Shown here piece after piece: positions 23,909 through 35,508 of a stretch of DNA of 64,000 nt. The notes under the pieces are model-generated. The model saw nothing but the letters and a program-made list of their open reading frames with translations. It made no database searches and was not told the DNA's origin. The position numbers and the translations under genes are program-made. Origin of the DNA: Tribonema minus (taxonomy: Eukaryota > Sar > Xanthophyceae > Tribonematales > Tribonemataceae); assembly GCA_017506865.1 (NCBI GenBank), contig JAFCMP010000525.1, positions 620,001 to 684,000 on the forward strand, read 5' to 3'. The first letter of the stretch is position 1; each line of letters starts with the position of its first letter.

Positions 23909-26900
23909 TCACGCAGCTGTGTCTCCTGTTACAGTGCAGCAGCTGATGCGGTCACAAGTCACCGACGCCGGTGCCGCAGCCGCTGCCGCCGCCGCCGCTG
24001 CTGCCGGCACCACCGCGGACGCTGCCGCAGCAGCGGCACCAGCTGCCGCTGTTGCTGCAGGCGCTTCCGAAAATGCCATCACTCCAGCAGCTGCCGCCGG
24101 CGCCGCCACTGCCGCCGCCGCTGCTCGTGAAGCCTCTCCTGCTGCCAGTGCCGGCGGAATTTCAGCGGCGTCTGGCGCAGGTGCGGCTGCCGTCATCGGC
24201 GGCGACGCCTCGCGCGGAGCGCCGCGCGCCGCCGCAGCCGCGGCGCGCGCCGCCCCCCGCCCCTGCTGCTGCAGCGCATCGAGCGCCGCCTGCAGGCTGC
24301 GCTCGTCGCGCCCGCCAACGCCCTTGAGCTCGCGCAGGTCCCTGAGGAACTTCCACAGGCGCCGCACCCAGTACTTGCGCGGCCGCTGCGCCCAGCGCGC
24401 CAGCGCCGCCGCCTCCCCCACTTCGTCGCCGCCGCCGCCGCTGCCGCCCGCTGCCGCCGCCGCCGCTGCCGCCGGCGTCCACAGCACCGCGTCCTCTTCG
24501 GACACGGCTTCCAGCACGAGCGACGGCGGCAGCGACGGCGGCTCCGCTGATGCCGCCGCAGCTGCTGCGGGCGTCAGCATCAGCGCTCGCGCGGGCCGGG
24601 GGGGCGACAACGATGCGCTCAAGGTGCGAGGTGGAGACTGCCCAGCCGAGGACAACGACGCGCGCAGCATCGGCGGCGGCGACGACGACGAGCCCGGGGA
24701 GCGCGTCGGGGACGTTGCCCACGCCGCCGTCGCCGCCGCCGCCGCTGCTGCCGCCGCTGCCGCGCCGCCGCCGGTCGGCGACAGCGGCGGCGGCGACGGC
24801 GGCGCGCTGCCGCTGCCGTCGTCGCTCGCGTGCACGAGCTCCACAAGGTGCGCGCACTCTGCGGCGGTCGGTTTGCACGCCGCCGCCGCCGCCGCCGCCG
24901 CCGCCGCGGACGACGCGCGCGCGCCCGCGAGCAGGTCTGCCAGGAAGCGCGCGAAGAGCGCGACGCTGTCGATGGGGGGGCCGCCGGCGGCGGCGGCGGC
25001 GGCGCACGCGCGCGGGTGCGCCGCCGCGTAGCTCGTCATGAGCGCCGCGAGCCAGTCGGGGTACGGCGCGCCGCGGCTCTCGTCCTTCTCCTGCGCGGCG
25101 CAGCAGCGTTGCGAGACGCGGTAGCGATGAGCACTGTGTGAAGCGGCGTGGCGCGCATGGCCGCGTGTGTCAGGAAGGCGGTGGGTCAGCATTGGCGTCG
25201 CTGTGACTTTGCGCTGGAGCGGCGCGGTGCGCAGCGGCTCTCGCCCTTCTCGTTCTCATGGCAGAGCATGGCGGAGCATTCAGCAAGTTGAGAAGCAGCC
25301 AGACCCACCTTCTTGCGCACGCCAACACCAGGGCCCTACAGGGCAGCAACACGCGCGCTACGGCTTCCAACGGCATCAACACCTGAAAATCACAACAGTC
25401 AATGACTGGTACCTTGTTGACTGCCAGGTCTGCCGCGGCCCCCTCGCCCGCCTCCGGCTTTGCGCGCACCTCCCCCTGCTTGGCGATGATGAACACCGCG
25501 AGGCCGTCGCGCAGCTCCAGCCACGTCTCCGCCAAGTTGAAGTACGTGTGAACTTCCTCCGGGCACGCCGCCGGCAGCCTGCCGAAGGGGTCCGCTGCCA
25601 GACTCTGCGCGCACGTACTCAATGACGGCGAGAGCCGACGTGAGTGCGGCCGTCTGCCGCAGGCACCCATTGCCAGACTGCGCTTGTACTGGCGATGGCG
25701 GCACCATCTTGTTGAGGTAAGTGAGTGTGTGAGCAAGCCTGCTTGTGGGCAGTGGCCAAGGCATAGGGGCCGTTTATGGCAAGCTGTACAAAATTAGCTG
25801 TTGGTCACCTCCGGCAGCCAAGTTGCAAGAAAAAAACGCCATCTACTTCCACAAACGCACCTGGCATTGCTCAAAACGGACTTGCGACGAGACCCTGTCT
25901 GTGCCCATACGCATTGAGAGCCGCGACACCAACCGAAGGAAAGGCGTGTTGTGGCATAAAACTTGAGGTGAAGTTCATGACACAGTTGAAGTTGAAGTAC
26001 ATGAGACAATTGAAGTTGAAGTACATGAGACAGTTGAATTTCAAGTAGGTGCTGTGGGGACACACCCAGTGCTGCGGCGGCAGCGCGAGGTACAGGCGCT
26101 CCGACACGAGGAACGCGGTGCGTGAGGCAGTTGAAGTTGAAGGTACAAGAGACAGTTGAAGTTGAAGCACGCGAGACAGGAGACGCACCCGGTGCTGCGG
26201 CGGCAGCGCGAGGTACAAGCGCTCCGCCACGAGGAACGCAGTGCCCATGGCCGCGGCCGTGCGCGTGGCGTACTTCATCTCCCCCGAGCTCAGGCGGACG
26301 CCGCGCTGGCAGCCGCACATCATGAGCACGCCCGTCACCGTCTGATGCGCGAGCAGCGAGAAGAAAGGAAGCGAGCTGGTGAGCAGTGGGATTTGAACCC
26401 GCGGCAACGAGGGCGCGCACCTCTGCGCGGGGGGGGGGGGGGGGGGGGGGGTTACGCGGTTGGACTCAGCAGGGAGGCGCAAAGGCTTGGGGGTTCAGGA
26501 AGGGCTGGCTATGTGCGCAAAACTGGGCAATTAGATGGTCATTAGGATCCCCACAACGCTGCTCAGCCCTGCGCTCTGGAAGCATAGACTACTGTAGTTG
26601 TAGGCTAAAAGAGTGGTGGCGTCAGGCAAGCATCGCCTGAAGTCAGCTGCAGCAGGCAACGGGTGTGAACAGGAGGTGCGTGCCAAAGTGACCGCTGCAA
26701 CGGCGCCGTGTGGTGATTGCGCGCAGGAAGTGCAAGAACGTGCACGTGCTGCGGGCGCGAGTGCTACTCATGCCATCCTTCATTTGCCATTGGACCAGGA
26801 CATGGCAAAGCCACGCGCGCACACGCCTGCATACCAATGCGCTCCCCGTAGTCCGTGGGTATGTTCAGCCACTACTCAACATGTGCCATTACTCATCAAC

Positions 26901-27471
26901 ATACTGCCAGTAAACCACCCGACGCGTAATTTCACCTAGCCGCCTATATATCAATGCGCCCCCCGTAGTCCGTGGGTGTGTCAAGGCGCTCCTCACATGC
27001 GCTAATACTCATTGATCCACTGCTGGTGAACCGCGCAATGCATAACTGGCAGTTATTTACTGATTGCACCCAGCCACCTGTATATCAATGCGCTTCCCGT
27101 AGTCGGCGGGTATGTTGAGCCGCTCCTCAACATGTGCCGCTCGTCATCAATATACTGCTTGTAAACCACACCACTCGCAATTACACCCCGCCTCCTGTAT
27201 ATCGATGCGCACAACGTATTATTGCACCCGGTCACCTGTTTATCAATGCGTTGCACCCAGCCACCTGTATATCAATGCGCCAACGTATTATTGCACCCAG
27301 CCACCTGTATATCAATGCGCTCCCCGTAGTCCGTGGGTATGTTGAGCCGCTCCACCTCCTGCGGCGCCAGCCTGTGCTTCCGCAGGCCGTCCAGCAGCCG
27401 CTGCGCCTTGGTGGGGCCCAGCCGCCGCAGGTCGCCGGCGAGCGTGTCGCGCGGCGCGTGCCGTCCGAACT
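23909..27471 (-). CDS. Unrecognised multi-exon protein with Ala-rich C-terminal half
   Basis: Four exons with matching phases: 27305-27471, 26189-26341, 25413-25604, 23909-25090 (stop). A tentative 5' exon is 27934-28006 (ATG 28006, MLARQQAGANDHLHSQQ), which would supply the phase-1 start. Blocks seen: DLRRLGPTKAQRLLDGLRKH and LAPQEVERLNIPTDYGERI; TVTGVLMMCGCQRGVRLSSG, then MKYATRTAAAMGTAFLVAER; DPFGRLPAACPEEVHTYFNL, then AETWLELRDGLAVFIIAKQG; PYPDWLAALMTSYAAAHP; a long Ala/Gly/Ser/Pro stretch; and RPRKYWVRRLWKFLRDLREL near the end. I do not recognise a family. The conserved-looking parts are non-repetitive and span introns in phase, which supports a real gene. It is transcribed toward paralog B, whose start lies 2.1 kb downstream. 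Confidence 0.6.
26049..26250 (-). repeat. Duplicated exon end plus donor in the unrecognised gene
   Basis: The exon-2 end (plus 26189-26250, encoding VAERLYLALPPQHR and the GTGCGTC donor) recurs diverged at 26051-26125 inside the intron. Copies of a TTGAAGTTGAAGTACATGAG unit fill the gaps (25975-26045 and 26125-26170). Confidence 0.85.
26386..26404 (-). other. tRNA T-arm-like relic (B box)
   Basis: On the minus strand CCGCGGGTTCAAATCCCAC holds a perfect B box (GGTTCAAATCC) with T-stem complementarity. The region upstream in tRNA sense is replaced by a 23-base C run, so no whole tRNA can be folded. Confidence 0.35.
26429..26451 (+). repeat. G23 run
   Basis: Twenty-three G inside intron 1 of the unrecognised gene, adjoining the tRNA-like relic. 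Confidence 0.9.
26826..27345 (-). repeat. About seven copies of an exon end plus donor in an intron
   Basis: The true exon end (plus 27305-27345: donor CCACCTG, then TATATCAATGCGCTCCCCGT) is repeated with decay near 26830, 26943, 27070, 27193, 27235 and 27262. The first units are ~115-125 bp apart, the last three only 27-42 bp. Confidence 0.9.
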
Positions 27472-27740
27472 CTGCAGTTCGACACAGTGAAGAGAACGTG
27501 GGGTTGGCGCACGTGAAGTATGAGGTGAAATGGGAAGAGATGACGCACTGTGCCGAGCACTGCTGCAGCAGCGAGTGTCTCGCGCGGCGCGTGCCGTCCG
27601 AACTCTGCAGTGCGGCATACATCAAGTTGAAGTATGAGGTGAATGGGGGAGGTGGCGCACTGTGCCGAGCACTGAGCGTGTCGCGCGGCGCGTGCCGTCC
27701 GAACTCTGCAGCGCGGCACACATCAAGTGGAGGTATGAGG
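27456..27740 (-). repeat. Three copies of an acceptor plus exon start
   Basis: The true acceptor and exon start (sense CTGCAG|AGTTCGGACGG) at about 27456-27474 recur at about 27584-27617 and 27674-27713, each with its own CTGCAG acceptor, separated by ATGAGGTGA(A/T) spacers. Confidence 0.9.
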
Positions 27741-28006
27741 TGATGGATGCGGGGGTGCCGCGCTGTGCCAAACGCCACTGTACCAGCGAGCGCGATCTGC
27801 GGCGTAGCCTCAACAGTGCAGCGCATCGAGTTGAAGTTTGAAGTGATTGGCACTGGAGTGCTGCCGTGCAGTATCGAGCACCGCTGCAGCAGAGAGATGC
27901 TGGCACCCGGCATCTATAATTGTTGAATTCTACTCTCAACGCGCCGCAGGGAGATCTGCTGCGAGTGCAGGTGATCATTGGCGCCTGCCTGCTGTCTTGC
28001 CAGCAT

Positions 28007-29198
28007 TAAGACGCTATGCGTGCGCCCAATTGATGCGAGCCAGTGGGCCAAGCCCTTCAGCCAGCAGTCAAGCCCTTGATGACGGCTAACGAAATAGAGT
28101 CTCACTGCATGGTCAGACCCTATGAGCTAGGTTGACCGGAGCGCGCTATACCAGCCCATTTCAAACAGATTGAATACTGTAGCCCGTGTTTCGATGAGTT
28201 GATGCATCACACGAGATCGAGACGCTGGATGAACACACTGATGCTGAGCGGCTTCAATGGCGCAGGGGAACAACGTCCCTATCACTGAGCACAGCCGACA
28301 CCACTTGGTGCAAAGCAAGAAGCGAGCCATGGACACAGTGGACCATGGCTTGCAAGGCAAGATAGCTAATTGGAAAGCCGTAGGGCGCAGTGGTAGCACA
28401 TGCAGGGATGCAAGTGTCCACTCATGTACACGTGACTGCTTCCGTTGTACTCTGATTTGTTCATGGCCAGCACAAGAGGCCTTGATGGAAAGCACTCCAG
28501 CTCAAGCTTGAAGTGCTCTATTGTAAAAAAGTCGCGCGTTTGAAGCGTGCTGACCGTGGGCGGTTGAAGGCCTTTGCAGCCATACTGAAGACCCTGAAAT
28601 TAACCCTAAGCACCTGGCTGCAAATATATGAAAAAGCTCGCACACAGAAGTCTTTTGACCTGTGGATATGATGCACTGTTTGACTCGCGGCTAACGACTG
28701 CAGCAGCGGCGACCACGGTCATTGGTGGAAGGCACTTGCGGCTAACCATCCTTTGTCATCTACAGCTCAACGATCTTTTGATTCGTTTCCATGTGAAACC
28801 ACCGACGTACCGGTGACAATTTTCTTCCTCAGGCCGCCTGCTCCAGCCAGCATTTCCACTGTGGGTGATTGCCCTCCGGCAGGAACCGCCTGACGCTGCG
28901 GAGGCAGCATCACAGGGAGACGAGGAGGGGACAGGGGTAGCGGGGGCGGAGGCATCACCGTAGACATGGTTCCAAACTCGGCAGTGAGTGTGAGCAGGTG
29001 TCTCCCTCCACTGTAGCTGTTGCTGCCGGTGCCGCCTCCGTTGCGCTGGGCTTAGAAGCATGAGGCACCGCTACCTGGTGCTCTCAACAGCCTGTGGTGT
29101 GTGTGTTCGCTTTTCTCAATAATGAAATTGAGGTTTGAACTTCAAACGCGCACGAAAATCTCCGATGCACACAGAGCACCGTCGTCCGCCACCAGCTC
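28007..29198. other. Intergenic region between divergent genes; nothing recognised
   Basis: About 1.2 kb upstream of both the unrecognised gene (minus) and allantoicase (plus). Short frames have no recognisable motif. Confidence 0.4.
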
Positions 29199-31315
29199 AT
29201 GGCGAGCGCAGCAACCGCTTCCGGTGACAGTGAGCCCTCCTGGTGTGAGCTCACAGACTTGGCCAGCAGCTCTGTGGGGGGATGCATCCAATTCGCCACA
29301 GATGGTGCGCTGCGAGCTCGTGCGCGTTGCATGTTTCGCGAGATGCACCACTGAGCCACGAGCATCCTGATGCATGCTTCAGATCTTTTGATTATTTTTT
29401 CATGATTTTTGCTTGTGCTCTCATTGCATCTTCAAACTCTCTGTCACTCCCTGTCGCGAGGAGAGATATCCTGTTCATGTTGTGTAGCTAGCTCCCTTTG
29501 CCTGATGACACCAACACCCACCAACATGACTTAAACCCGGGAGCTGTCAAATGCATGTGACTGTAGCTCTCTCTGATGTGTGCACCTTATCACATGACTG
29601 GAACACGAGAGCTGCTGCATCCACTTCCTACGCCGCGACATCCATCTCGTGTTGACAACAAACATGCAAAAACGTCTGTGCACCGCAGAGTGGTTCGCAG
29701 CAGCGGACCGCCTGCTCCTGCCGCAGCCCGCCGTCTTCATACCAGAGGACTTCACGCCGTACGGCAAGTGGATGGACGGGTGGGAGTCGCGCAGGAAGCG
29801 CATCGCCGGCCACGACTGGTGCATCATAAAGCTGGGGCTCCCCGGCCAGATCGTCGGCATAGAGATAGACACGGCGCACTTCACGGGCAACCACGCGCCG
29901 CGCGCGTCCGTGCAGGGCGCGTACCTGGACCCCGAGCCCGAGGCCCTCGCGACTCTCGCCCGCGACTGGCGTACGGACCGCATCGGCAAAGCCGCCACCG
30001 CCGAGCAGCTGCGCCTGGCGCAGTCCCTGGGCTCGGACAAGTGGACGGACCTCGTGCCATTCACGCCGCTGCGCCCGGGCTATGCGGAGTCGCGGCGGCA
30101 CTTCTTCGCGGTGCCGGCGCCGGCAGCAGCGGCAGCGGGCGCCGCGCCGCCTCCGCCGCCGGCGCCGGCGTTCACGCACCTGCGCCTCAACATGTACCCC
30201 GACGGCGGCATCGCGCGGCTGCGCGTGCGCGGTGTCGTGCGCCGCGACTGGGCGCGCGTGCCGCCGCGCGCCGTCCTGGACCTCGCCGCCGTGGAGAACG
30301 GCGGCGTCGCGCTCGGCTGCAGCGACAGGCACTTCGGCGAGCCGCGCAACCTGATCCTGCCGGGGCGCGGCGCGACGATGGGCGACGGGTGGGAGACGGC
30401 GCGCAAGCCCACGCGCCCCGCGGTGCTGCAGGTGAGCGCTGCTGCGGAGGGCTGCCGTTTGATGCGCGTGCCTCGGGGCTGTGAACGTGGACTGCTTGAG
30501 GCGGGGGCGCTCAGTGGCGCATCAAGCGGTGCTGCCGCTGATGCGGGGCGCACCGCTGGGAGTGAGCTCGTGTTGGTGGTCGGATGCGAGTGCGTGGCCA
30601 ACGGGGGGGTGCATCGGGTGCGTGGCACCCTGCACCGGAGCGCGTCAGGCTAGCTGCGTGGCCTGCATCTGCGCCTCTGTACGCGGCGCTGACTGCGGCA
30701 GGCCGACGCCACTGAGGGCCTCGCAGCGGCTGCCTGGCTGCAACTGTGCTGTCTACGCATCGTGGTGTCGCAGGGTTTTTTGCATGCCTTGAGCAGCCGC
30801 TCCCTCTAGAAGGTGTGCGGCATTCCGGGTTTTGTGTCCTCGTCCGCTGTTGTCACGCAACCCCCCCCCCCCCCTTTCCCCTCTTACCGCTGTACCCCAG
30901 TGTTCAACTCTCAACCCCAAACCTCCCCCTCACCACTGTACCTCCAATACGACAGGTCGGCGCCGACGGCCTCGTGGAGGCTCCCGGCAGCGACTGGGCG
31001 GTCATACGCCTCGGCACCGCGGGAGAGATCTCCCGCCTCGTCGTCGACACGCACTTCTTCAAGGGGAACTTCCCGGAGTCCGTCGCCGTAGACGCTGCTG
31101 CGGCGGCGGGGGGGAATGAGGGGGATCTCACCGCACTGCCGTGGCGAGCGCTGCTGCCGCGCACCAAGATGGGGCCAGACCGCGAGCACGCGTTCGAGGG
31201 CGCGGACCTGCGGCGCGTCGGGCCGGTGACGCACCTGCGGCTGACCATGTTCCCGGACGGCGGCGTGATGCGCCTGCGCGCGTTCGGCACCAAGGAGGCG
31301 GGGAGCCGCCTGTGA
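29199..31315 (+). CDS. ALLC: Allantoicase
   Basis: Three exons: 29199-29304, 29689-30431, 30956-31315; phases 1 and 0; 402 residues, normal for the family. Allantoicase hydrolyses allantoate to ureidoglycolate and urea in purine breakdown. The protein has two tandem beta-sandwich repeats. Repeat 1: ELTDLASSSVGG, FATDEWFAAADRLL joined across intron 1, EDFTPYGKWMDGWESRRKR, GHDWCIIKLGLPG, FTGNHAPRASVQ and HLRLNMYPDGGIARLRV. Repeat 2: GDGWETARKPTRP joined across intron 2 to SDWAVIRLGTAGEISRLVVD, FFKGNFPESVAV and HLRLTMFPDGGVMRLRAFG. The GAT-G|AG junction makes Glu and fixes the first intron. A Pro/Ala insert (about 30118-30168) is unlike typical members. The start at 29199 is the first ATG in frame before ELTDLA. 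Confidence 0.93.
30861..30874 (+). repeat. C14 run in allantoicase intron 2
   Basis: Part of a long pyrimidine-rich stretch (30861-30950) leading to the exon-3 acceptor at 30955. Confidence 0.85.
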
Positions 31316-34029
31316 CGAGTGCTGTGCTGTCACAGAGTGTGTTGTCTGGGGGAGGGTTGCATCAGTAGGCGGAGGACGGGAGGGCATATGCTTTTGCGCG
31401 GCGGTGCGGTCGGGCTGAGAGCAGCCGTGCGGCGGCGCTTCCGTGACTGCACCGGTGGCGCATAAGCGCGCGCTCGCAGTGTCTATGCCCCATCAAGGCA
31501 GTTCTTTGTTGCAGTGCCAAAAAATCACATCAGCATAGTCAAAATCGCTTTTCACCTTTATGTAGCTCTCTGTTGCATCAGTCTCTTGCTGCTCTTCTGT
31601 TCAGAATGTCTGTGGCACAGCACCAGCATAGGCATCACCCTGCGGTGCATCGGCCTGCGCAACATCACAAGGTGTGGGATACGTCAGATCCGTGCTGTCA
31701 GTTCTAATTGAATTACATCAAGGCTTGCTTAGTCGTTGCGGTACTCATTTCTGGGCACCTGCCAACGCTGATGTTTGTGAAGGTGTCACAATGGGTGTCA
31801 AGAAATATTGTGCCCAAAAAAGGTTGTCTGCTCCGACTGTTGACCAATCAAAGCTACATGGGTACACAAGTGCTTGAAATGATGCGCAGTGAAAGCAGGT
31901 GCATGACCTGACTTCAACGTCAAATGACACTGGCAACAGATGCAGCACAGCAATACTGCCCGTGGCGGCAGCTCTATGTAGCTGCAAAGGCCTCGACTGC
32001 AGCTATAACCTTGGCATCGCCTCAGCACATCATCACTTGTATGCCTGCTGACCGTCACTGGCTAACTGCATTGCTGCATGGACGTCTGCAAGCGCATGAC
32101 CGCCATGCCACCCACTGATGCAAGTATGTAGTGGAATGCAAAACCTTTTTGGGGACCATGAGACATGATGAATGCGCATGGGGTAGGATTGCTTTATGTG
32201 AGAGCCGCAAACAGGACTGTTCTGAATGTGAAGTGGAATTGAATATGATGTGCGCACTCAGGAAGTATGCCATATATATGACTTAACAAGCGTGCGCTAT
32301 AGGCTTGATGAATTGCGCAATGGCGAGTATGTATGGTGGCTCAGGCGACGAGCGAGCCACCGTTTACAAGTGCTGGAAGCACAGTCGAGGCGCAATGAGC
32401 TGGCAGCATGTTCACAGGCCGGCGTGATGCTGCCCAGTTACACAATTCAGTGCTGGAAGCGAACTCCTGAGTTGGCCAGTATCGCTACAGGCTACAGCCA
32501 TGCAAACCAAGTTTTACCTGGTCCGCCAAGTGGCCGTTGGTACCTTCTTTAAATTGCAAATTTGATGGCATATATGTAGCATAGACTAGGCTGCAATGAC
32601 AGCTGCTGCATAGTACAGGAGCAACTCAAAGGGCGCAAAGTTGCAGGGCTGACAAAATTGTATAGGCAAGACACAAAGCAGCACAGAAAACTATGCAGAG
32701 CCTCATTGGATGTGAAGAGTGCTGCATCAGTAACTTAGGGCTTTGACGCTTGTGTGCATGCATGGCCGCATATGAGAGCTGCTCTTTGGGTCATGTATGC
32801 GTGCACACGTCCATTTGACTACAAATTTAGCAGCAGTGCTCAACTTGCCACAACTACTGCTGCAGCCACCAGGACTGCTCGTGTGTACACTTGCACGTAC
32901 GTTTGCGTAACGCTGCAGTGATGAACAGACAAAGTGACTGTCAATTGAGGGCCTTGTGAATGCAATTCCACGTGTACACTGCACTGCTTGCCTACGTGAT
33001 GGCACTATGTCAGGTGCCATGCGCATGCTATACACTGCTGTTCACAAGTACCGTCAGCAAGACTGCCATAAAGCGCCACCCAGCCGCTTCAAGCGTAAGT
33101 ACATCGAAGCTAATGCAAATCTCGCAGCAGCTTGTGCAGGCAAGTATAGTACCCCAGAGTGATGTCGTTCACCGCATACATCGAGCCATAAAACCCTGGC
33201 ACCTAGCTATCCTGGCTTCTGCCGCTGTACACATCCACATAGTAGTGTGGTGAACACTCCTATATTAGCTTTGCTTGTCTTGAGGGTAGCTGAGCGCTTG
33301 AAAACTCCTGTTGACAGCCAACAACAAGAGCAGGCACGTGGGTAAGATGGTTTGTTCATGTGTGATATGTTTGTGCCGTATGCAGAGGTCACTTGTTCTG
33401 CGCAAAGATTGCCCACTCGCTTGTCATGACAGCAACATTCGCCGCATGTTCAGGGCACAATTCGCTTTACATTGGTGGTGGTGCTGATTCCAAAGCTGAA
33501 GCCTGCTAATTTGTCGTGCAATCAAGGCAGACCCATGGGGATATCAGCTCACCTGCCATGCAACTGCACTGCTTTCACTCTCCCACCATCGACACTGCTG
33601 ACGCATGCTGGCTGCGAGGCAGCACTGACATGTTGAGACAAATTCTTCACAACAGTGCTGTGAACCAGGCATGGCACACGTTGCAGAGCGCCGAGCAAAT
33701 TCTTCCCAGCGCCCTCCACCAAAACTTTGCCAATGCCAATGAACATGACATGTTGCAAATGTGTACAGCATGACGCACTAGTGCCAGTGACTCAGGGCTC
33801 AGTAAAGCACACTCAGCGACAAACACGTAGGGACGATTGCGCGCGCTCAATCGCCAATCCGACCACCATGCCATGTGCGCACAGTGCTGACGCAATGACA
33901 CATATACTTCTAACCATCGCCTACCTACCTGAGTGGGCGCTTTGTCCCAGTGTGCCATGCAGTGCCCAGCAGCTCCGTGCTCAGGCTGGGGAGCATCCTG
34001 CCGTAGCCACGTGTCTGTGTGGCTGGAGC
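31316..34029. other. Intergenic region; nothing recognised
   Basis: 2.7 kb of lower GC between the convergent 3' ends of allantoicase and the RING gene. Only short unconvincing frames on either strand, and no inverted-repeat pair was found. Confidence 0.4.
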
Positions 34030-35508
34030 CTAAGCGCTGGCGCTCGCCCCATGGTGCTGGGCGCGGCACGCGGGGCACGTCGAGCGGTGGCTGCCCCCGC
34101 TGTACTGCTGCTGCCACCTTGTGAGGCATGTGGCGTGATACCGGTGGCCGCAATTCCTCACGGCAGTATTCTCCGATTCGGCAAGGGACATGAGGCACAG
34201 GCCGCAGTCGTTGGGCACGGCGCGCCCATCTTTGTCCTTCGCGCCGCTGGCGATGGGCTTGGCCACCAGCACGAGCCGAGACCACAAGGCCATGTTGCCG
34301 TGCTCGTTGACGAGGTCGTAGGCGGTATCGCCGGCCGTATACCAGGGACTGCACATAAACACGCCATCTGTCTTTGCGCCCTCGTACTTCCAGGTGCAGG
34401 CGTAGAAGCCGCAGGTATGCGGCAGGATGGCGCTGCTGCACTGCGGGCAAGCGCAGCGCGCCCCCAGCGTGAACGCGTCCATGCCGACGTTGGCGATCAC
34501 CAGCTCGTTGCGTGCTGCGCAGCGCGGGTTGCGGCAGTAGCCCTCAAGGTTAAGCCCTGTTACCACGGTGCGCCAGCTGGGCGCGTCTGGAGAGAAGCGG
34601 ATGTGCTGAATAGCGCTCGTCTTGGACACGTCGGCGAACGGTATCTTCAGCGGCGCCAGGCTGCTGGAGCCTCCGCGGAGGCGGCCCATCATGTGCAGGG
34701 TGCTGTCGTTCTGAATCCTGTGCTCGTAGAGCGTGCGTCCCGTCTCCAGCTGCTGGCCAGCAAACACCAGCCTCTGCTCGTCGAAGAGGTTGAGCACCCC
34801 CTCCTTATCCTCAACAGCCTCCATGATGGTGTCGACCGTATCCGAGCAGGACAGGCCGTGCACTGTGAAGGTTTTGCCTGATAGCGACTTCACGAAGATG
34901 TTTATCCCGTGCTCGTCCGCTGGCACTGCCTGCAGCGTCATGGCACAGGCCAGGCCTTTCAGATGCTTTAACTGCTTGAGGCGGCCCAGCTTTGTTCCCT
35001 CTCCGATGAGCACCATGGATCCACCGTTGTGGCCCAGACCTGCTTCGACTGCTGTAAGAACATCAGCAACGGTGTCGGACGGCTTCTGCTGCAGGCGCAG
35101 CGATGTTTTCCTGCCCTTGCCGAGGTCTGCTTCAACGGTAAGCAGGATATTCTCTGGCAGTACTAGGGCAGTAAAGCGAGGGTGCACGCCTTCCTCGGTC
35201 AACGCCTCGTCGAACTCAGGCACTAGATCATTGACGACCTTGTCGTCGGGCAGCGCCAGGCCGCGGTAGCGCAGGTCGACCAGCAGACGTCCAGTGCGCG
35301 CAAGGAAGCGCCACTTCACCATCGACACGGTGTCCGTGGAAAGTATTTGTAGAGCTCCTTCTCCCTGGTAGCAGCTAAGCGGAGAGTTTGTGCCAGAAGG
35401 CGTCGGCCAGAGGCCGACCTCCACATAGCGCAGCTGGACATTGGCGCTCATGTCGCCTGCTGCTGTTCTGAAGCGCACCAGTGGTGGACGCGAAAGCACG
35501 GGGGTCAC
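34030..35508 (-). CDS. Intronless multi-ubiquitin-like, Cys-rich, RING-H2 protein
   Basis: A single 492-codon frame. Residues about 202-280 are a ubiquitin-like domain ([15 protein letters not shown] ... [10 protein letters not shown]) ending in an exposed LRGG. Residues about 120-197 look like a second, diverged one ([20 protein letters not shown]), and 45-118 possibly a third. Residues 308-415 form a Cys-rich block ([36 protein letters not shown]) that I recall from protist and fungal proteins without an assigned function. Residues 435-481 are a RING-H2 finger: C435-x2-C438, C453-x-H455-x2-H458-x2-C461, C478-x2-C481. A RING-H2 finger suggests ubiquitin ligase activity; this is inference. 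The alternative start at residue 20 (35451) is possible. Unlike its neighbours it has no introns and no Ala runs. Confidence 0.85.
   Translation of the reverse strand: MTPVLSRPPLVRFRTAAGDMSANVQLRYVEVGLWPTPSGTNSPLSCYQGEGALQILSTDTVSMVKWRFLARTGRLLVDLRYRGLALPDDKVVNDLVPEFDEALTEEGVHPRFTALVLPENILLTVEADLGKGRKTSLRLQQKPSDTVADVLTAVEAGLGHNGGSMVLIGEGTKLGRLKQLKHLKGLACAMTLQAVPADEHGINIFVKSLSGKTFTVHGLSCSDTVDTIMEAVEDKEGVLNLFDEQRLVFAGQQLETGRTLYEHRIQNDSTLHMMGRLRGGSSSLAPLKIPFADVSKTSAIQHIRFSPDAPSWRTVVTGLNLEGYCRNPRCAARNELVIANVGMDAFTLGARCACPQCSSAILPHTCGFYACTWKYEGAKTDGVFMCSPWYTAGDTAYDLVNEHGNMALWSRLVLVAKPIASGAKDKDGRAVPNDCGLCLMSLAESENTAVRNCGHRYHATCLTRWQQQYSGGSHRSTCPACRAQHHGASASA

Noticed and set aside
23877-25031. 384-codon plus-strand frame
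   Set aside because: Antisense of the Ala-rich last exon of the unrecognised gene.
33727-34881. 384-codon plus-strand frame
   Set aside because: Antisense of the ubiquitin-like/RING gene, whose minus frame has clear domains.
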